A DNA stretch of 64,000 nucleotides from an uncultured Prevotellaceae bacterium. Its GTDB lineage: Bacteria; Bacteroidota; Bacteroidia; Bacteroidales; Muribaculaceae. The first letter of the stretch is position 1, and every line of letters starts with the position of its first letter. Shown in pieces: positions 60,504-64,000 of the stretch. The notes below the pieces were generated by a model. The model ran no database searches, had not been told where the DNA came from, and saw only the letters and a list, made by a program, of their open reading frames with translations. The position numbers and the translations under genes were made by a program. Where the stretch lies: contig ONQS01000008.1 in the NCBI GenBank assembly GCA_900320055.1, forward strand, positions 32,646 through 96,645, written 5' to 3'.

Positions 60504-62213
60504 TTATTTTACGGCAACCTTCCAGGCCTGACGGCAAGTAGACGTCTTCAGCAGATAGATGCCTCGTGGCAGGTCGATGATCATGTCGTCGGCCAGGTTG
60601 TCGATGTGCAGCACAAGGCGGCCAGCCATGTCATAGACATCGGCTTGACCCACATTCTCGCTGCACTTGATCAGGATAGCGCCATCCATCGTGAGCACCT
60701 GTATCGGCTTGTCGGCTTCGAGGCCTGTGAGGCCACTGGCGTCAACGGTGATTACATTCGACGGGTCGCTCAGATAGCCCAAGCGGTAGCCTTGCACATA
60801 GTAGGTGTGGGTCTCGCCGGCGTGGCGATCCTCAAAGGTGTAGGACGTCGTGTAGCCATCGTCGGTGGTGAAGGTCTCGGTCAGAGTCTCTCCTGTATCC
60901 TGATTATAGACGGTGCGGGTGATGACGTAGTAGTCCACTTCTTGGGCCGAGGGCTTCCAGTTGGCAGTATAACCCGTCGACGAGATGTTCGTCGCGCTCA
61001 AGGCTTCCAGGGTGCTGAGCGTGGGAACCGCAACACAGCGTGCACGCAACTCAACGCCAACGCTGCCCGTTAGACCTCCGTCCGAGATGAGCAGGCGAGC
61101 CGTGTGTTCACCGATACCCGTTGGCGTGTAGGTGATCTGAAGCGGATAGCCGTCGGCACTGTTTGCGGCCGTGCGGCTCACCGAGTTGACGGGTATGCTG
61201 AACATCTCGTAATCGTAACGGTACAATTGCAGCGTCAGCGGATTGTTCAGGCCACGGCCCTTGATGTAGAGCGTGTAATCCAGAGATTTGCCCAAAGCCA
61301 CCTCACCAAAGTCGAGTACGGTGCCCTGAGTCGGGGCTATCAGTTCGGGATCTCCGGTGTAGGTGGTCGTGTCGCTGCTCGTTCCCGCATCGTTCAGGTA
61401 GAACACCTGACCCTGGCGGTCGCCCCAGATATATTCAAACAACTCGGGAAAATCGATAAACGGGTTGCGGTTGTTCTGATACTTCTGGACAGCGTCGTTG
61501 CGGTTCACCTCCTTGTCGCTCACGGCATCGGCGCGAGCCCATCGGCACAGCAGTTCGGTTGACCACTCATTGAGCGTCTTCCACGTACTGTTGTTCAGCA
61601 TGTAGGTATACTTCCAAGTGTAGTCCTGATAGGTGCAGGCCATATAGAAGTAGGTGCGCGCAAAGTCGCCCTTGTAGCGGTCATCAGGCTCAAACACGGT
61701 ATTACAGCCACCGCCCTGACCCGTTTTGGGAGAGCCCACTCGAGTCACACCGTTGTCAAACGTCGCTTGCGAAACCTCGCCCAGCGGGTAATTGGATTTG
61801 GCCATGTTGGCATCTCCATCGGCAGGGTAGAGGTGGTTGATGTCGGTGTAACCGGCATATCCATCATTTGTGCCGTATCCGCCCCACCAACTCTTGGGCA
61901 GCGAGTGCTCCTTGTGCATGCCATACACGCCACTGCTTCCGCCTCTGAAGTAGTAGGTTTTGTCACTGTACATGTCCCACACCTTGCTCTCGTCTTCTGC
62001 TTGGCAGTCGGTTTCGGCAAAGTAGACCCACAGACTGCTGTAACTGAGCATGGTGTGTTGCTTGGCCAAGTTGTGGATGGCGTCCTTTAGCGCTTGCCCG
62101 CTCTTGCCGTCAAGTGTGCTGTAATAACTTGCTGGGATATCTGCACTTGCACCCAGCCATGCCATGGCGGCAACCATTGCGATAGCCAATCGATGAAGTC
62201 TCTGTCTCGTCAT
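60504..62213 (-). CDS. Secreted endonuclease I-family nuclease with fibronectin-like domain and T9SS-like tail
   Basis: The 569-residue protein has a signal peptide (AMVAAMAWLGASA) and an endonuclease I domain (about 25-265). The metal site signature is visible: HKEHSLPKSWWGG (about residues 100-112) and DINHLYPADGDANMAKSNYPLG, followed by the late VNRNDAVQKYQNNRNPFIDFPE. Members cut DNA and sometimes RNA non-specifically, as the Vibrio and E. coli periplasmic enzymes do. An Ig-like part (about 290-390) and a fibronectin-like module (about 400-495) follow. The last 65 residues resemble a type A sorting tail (ADVYDMAGRLVLHI, LPRGIYLLKTS, KVAVK end). It probably takes nucleotides from extracellular DNA. 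Confidence 0.92.
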   Translation of the reverse strand: MTRQRLHRLAIAMVAAMAWLGASADIPASYYSTLDGKSGQALKDAIHNLAKQHTMLSYSSLWVYFAETDCQAEDESKVWDMYSDKTYYFRGGSSGVYGMHKEHSLPKSWWGGYGTNDGYAGYTDINHLYPADGDANMAKSNYPLGEVSQATFDNGVTRVGSPKTGQGGGCNTVFEPDDRYKGDFARTYFYMACTYQDYTWKYTYMLNNSTWKTLNEWSTELLCRWARADAVSDKEVNRNDAVQKYQNNRNPFIDFPELFEYIWGDRQGQVFYLNDAGTSSDTTTYTGDPELIAPTQGTVLDFGEVALGKSLDYTLYIKGRGLNNPLTLQLYRYDYEMFSIPVNSVSRTAANSADGYPLQITYTPTGIGEHTARLLISDGGLTGSVGVELRARCVAVPTLSTLEALSATNISSTGYTANWKPSAQEVDYYVITRTVYNQDTGETLTETFTTDDGYTTSYTFEDRHAGETHTYYVQGYRLGYLSDPSNVITVDASGLTGLEADKPIQVLTMDGAILIKCSENVGQADVYDMAGRLVLHIDNLADDMIIDLPRGIYLLKTSTCRQAWKVAVK

Positions 62214-62244
62214 TGTGATATGAGGATTGATGGGTTTGAGTGGG

Positions 62245-62252
62245 CAAAGATA
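62245..62252 (-). promoter_or_regulatory. -7 promoter box of the nuclease gene
   Basis: TATCTTTG on the minus strand, exact consensus, 31 bases upstream of the ATG at 62213. No TTTG at the normal distance. Confidence 0.5.
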
Positions 62253-62315
62253 CTAAAAAACAAATAATCACGACCTTTCATTCCCTATAATTTATCTGAT
62301 AGAATGATAGCGCCA

Positions 62316-63785
62316 TCACATCTCGGCAGGATCGTTGATCCAGTTGATGAGGTACACGCGGTCACGAGCGCGGGTCATCGCTGTGTAGAGCCAGCGGTAG
62401 AAGTCCATCGACTGCATCGCATCGGGCATGATGCCTCCCATGTCGATAAACACGTTGCGCCACTGGCCGCCCTGGGCCTTGTGGCAGGTTACGGCATAGG
62501 CATACTTGACTTGCAGCGCGTTGAAGTAAGGGTGCTCCTTCAACTGCTTGTAGCGTTCGCGTTTGTCGCCAGAGAGTTCTTCCCACACCTCGTTAAACAG
62601 ACGGTCGCTCTGTTCCCGGTTCAGCGCGGGGGTGTCGCTGAGCAGGCAGTCAACCACAATCTTGCAATCCATCTCCACACCGTCATGGTCGGGAAACTCT
62701 ACCGTCACGTTGGCAAAGCGCAACCCGTAGCGATGCTCGATATCGCCCCACACGCGCTTGACACGGCACACGTCGCCATTGGCTATAAAGTCCATCTCCT
62801 CATAGTCGCGGGCCCAGAAGTAGTTGTTTTTGGCTACTAGCAGCATGTCGTCGTTGACCAGCAGGTCCTCACGGTAGAGTATCGTGTTGCGCACGCCCAT
62901 ATTGAATAATGTGGCTCGCTTGTTGCTGCGGGTAACGATGATAGTTTCGCCCATGCCGTCGCGGTCATAACAGTCGCTGAGGGTCTCGAGCAGGAATTCG
63001 CTCGACACGGTAGTGATATCCTCCATGCCCTCCAAGTCGAAATGCGGCCTTCCTAGCATCCCATCCTCCATGGCACGGCGCAGCAGGGTCGCGTTGTGCA
63101 GGATGCCGCTCTCTTGAGCCTGACGCGCAATCTCGCTCAGAAATGTGCCGTAGGTCGTTAGGCCCAGCGAGCGCAGTATCTCGTCGTCCAAGGCGGGACT
63201 AACGAGTTGACCCACGGGGGGCAACTGCGCGTTGTCGCCCATGAGCACGAGTTTGCACCCCAATCCGTTATACACATAGCCGATCAGGTCTTCCAGCAGC
63301 CGTCCGCTGCCGAATATCGATCCGTCGCTGGCATTGCTGATCATCGATGCCTCATCGACGATAAACACGGTATTGGTGTGCTTGTTATCGGCCAGACCGA
63401 AGGCATCGATGCCATACCCTTGCTGGCGGTAGATCTTGCGGTGGATGGTATAGGCCGGGTGACCAGAATAGTCGGCAAAGATGTGAGCGGCTCTGCCCGT
63501 GGGCGCCATGAGCACCGACTTCACGCCCTGCTGATGCAGCGCCTTGACGATGGCTCCAGTGAGCGACGTCTTGCCGGTGCCGGCATAACCGCCCAGAATG
63601 AAGACCGACCGCTCGGGGGCGTATAGCAGGAAGTGGGCCAGTGCCACAATCACCAGCATCTGGTCATCGTTGGGGTCATAAGGCAGCCATCTGAGCACAT
63701 CCACAGCCAGTTGCTTCACTCGAGGATCCTGACGGTCGGCGCCTCCGGTATGGCTATATGTTTGCAGTCGGTTCTCGTTGTTCAT
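62316..63785 (-). CDS. ATP-dependent RecD-like DNA helicase
   Basis: A 489-residue superfamily 1B helicase. Visible motifs are Walker A GGYAGTGKTSL (about residues 45-55), VFIVDEASMI with Walker B, LVLMGDNAQLPPVG (motif III), YAVTCHKAQGGQW (motif V) and YTAMTRARDRVYLI (motif VI). It lacks the RecBC-binding N-terminal part of RecD and is a stand-alone RecD2/Dda-like type. Its function is probably in replication or repair. I choose the ATG at 63785 (MNNENRLQTYS); the frame is open further, but the earlier start would lie on the tRNA promoter region. Transcribed divergently from the tRNA-Ser gene. Confidence 0.92.
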   Translation of the reverse strand: MNNENRLQTYSHTGGADRQDPRVKQLAVDVLRWLPYDPNDDQMLVIVALAHFLLYAPERSVFILGGYAGTGKTSLTGAIVKALHQQGVKSVLMAPTGRAAHIFADYSGHPAYTIHRKIYRQQGYGIDAFGLADNKHTNTVFIVDEASMISNASDGSIFGSGRLLEDLIGYVYNGLGCKLVLMGDNAQLPPVGQLVSPALDDEILRSLGLTTYGTFLSEIARQAQESGILHNATLLRRAMEDGMLGRPHFDLEGMEDITTVSSEFLLETLSDCYDRDGMGETIIVTRSNKRATLFNMGVRNTILYREDLLVNDDMLLVAKNNYFWARDYEEMDFIANGDVCRVKRVWGDIEHRYGLRFANVTVEFPDHDGVEMDCKIVVDCLLSDTPALNREQSDRLFNEVWEELSGDKRERYKQLKEHPYFNALQVKYAYAVTCHKAQGGQWRNVFIDMGGIMPDAMQSMDFYRWLYTAMTRARDRVYLINWINDPAEM

Positions 63786-63790
63786 CGCCA

Positions 63791-63798
63791 CAAAAATA
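63791..63798 (-). promoter_or_regulatory. -7 promoter box of the helicase gene
   Basis: TATTTTTG on the minus strand, exact match to the -7 consensus, only 5 bases before the ATG at 63785, again predicting a very short leader. Confidence 0.5.
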
Positions 63799-63841
63799 AC
63801 AAAAAAAGTGCGTTTTGTTGTTATTATCCGCCAAATTGTAT

Positions 63842-63849
63842 TACCTTTG
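63842..63849 (+). promoter_or_regulatory. -7 promoter box of the tRNA-Ser gene
   Basis: TACCTTTG, exact consensus, 17 bases before the first base of the tRNA. TTG-type sequences lie at 63814-63820. Confidence 0.6.
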
Positions 63850-63866
63850 CCCCGCATTTAGCGACA

Positions 63867-63957
63867 GGAGTGATGCTCGAGTGGCTGAAGAGGCACGCCT
63901 GGAAAGCGTGTATACGTCAAAAGCGTATCCCGAGTTCGAATCTCGGTCACTCCGCCA
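63867..63957 (+). tRNA. tRNA-Ser (anticodon GGA)
   Basis: A 91-base class II tRNA with long variable arm. The acceptor stem is GGAGTGA (63867-63873) with TCACTCC (63947-63953), then discriminator G and an encoded CCA. The anticodon stem CACGC/GCGTG encloses the loop CTGGAAA with anticodon GGA at 63901-63903, for UCC/UCU codons. The variable arm TACGTCAAAAGCGTA and the T loop TTCGAAT are present. Confidence 0.97.
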
Positions 63958-63985
63958 AAAAGGACGACAACAGTCGTCCTTTTTT
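63958..63985 (+). terminator. Terminator after tRNA-Ser
   Basis: AAAAGGACGAC (63958-63968), loop AACA, GTCGTCCTTTT (63973-63983), then more T. An A-stem-T layout starting directly after the CCA end. Confidence 0.9.
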
Positions 63986-64000
63986 ATATAACGAAAACAA

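Overview
The window looks like chromosomal DNA from a gut-type Bacteroidales bacterium with fairly high GC (Prevotella/Muribaculaceae-like; I cannot place it more precisely). The reasons are a SusC/SusD pair, Bacteroidetes-type promoters (TAnnTTTG at -7, often with TTTG or TTG about 19-20 bases upstream), secreted proteins with T9SS-like C-terminal tails, several streptopain-type (C10) peptidases, a PG0541-type efflux accessory protein and a membrane pyrophosphatase.

Layout. 1-8236: the end of a susC gene, then susD, a lipoprotein of unknown function, a PKD lipoprotein and a glycosidase of the GH10-like (DUF187) family. 8461-13766: a three-gene operon with its own promoter encoding two paralogous secreted proteins of unknown family and a NAGPA-type phosphodiester glycosidase. 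These four enzymes or unknowns (5657-13766) end in paired dockerin-like calcium repeats. Together this resembles a polysaccharide utilization locus. 13830-19391: housekeeping genes (cutC, miaA, an AI-2E family exporter, exonuclease III and an RluA-type pseudouridine synthase). 19609-28905: a small TonB C-terminal-domain protein, three separately transcribed C10 peptidases with dockerin-like ends, and a 102-residue protein that is little more than a signal peptide plus a sorting-tail-like domain. 29018-34185: cls-ispE, then grpE-dnaJ and a second pseudouridine synthase. 34291-40365 (minus strand): a three-gene operon of unclear role, an aminotransferase and a putative porin. 40595-47146 (minus): an RND efflux operon led by a TetR regulator. 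47362-51600 (minus): a 1412-residue C10 peptidase. 51865-55262: a DUF2461 protein and membrane pyrophosphatase hppA. 55453-57593: an AT-rich accessory patch with an unknown secreted protein and a DUF4143-type ATPase whose promoter is embedded in three 33-bp direct repeats. 57688-60380: a four-subunit 2-oxoacid:ferredoxin oxidoreductase operon. 60504-63785 (minus): a secreted endonuclease I and a RecD-like helicase. 63867-63957: tRNA-Ser(GGA).

The secreted part of the window (glycosidases, phosphodiester glycosidase, C10 peptidases, nuclease, SusCD) points to a cell that degrades complex extracellular glycan, protein and DNA. Its exported enzymes carry two alternative C-terminal endings, dockerin-like pairs or T9SS-like tails. 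I see no CRISPR array, phage, transposase or rRNA. The most unusual items are the dockerin-rich glycan locus with no cohesin in view, the iteron-controlled ATPase, the tail-only mini-protein, and a dispersed hairpin element linked to a 9-bp minisatellite.
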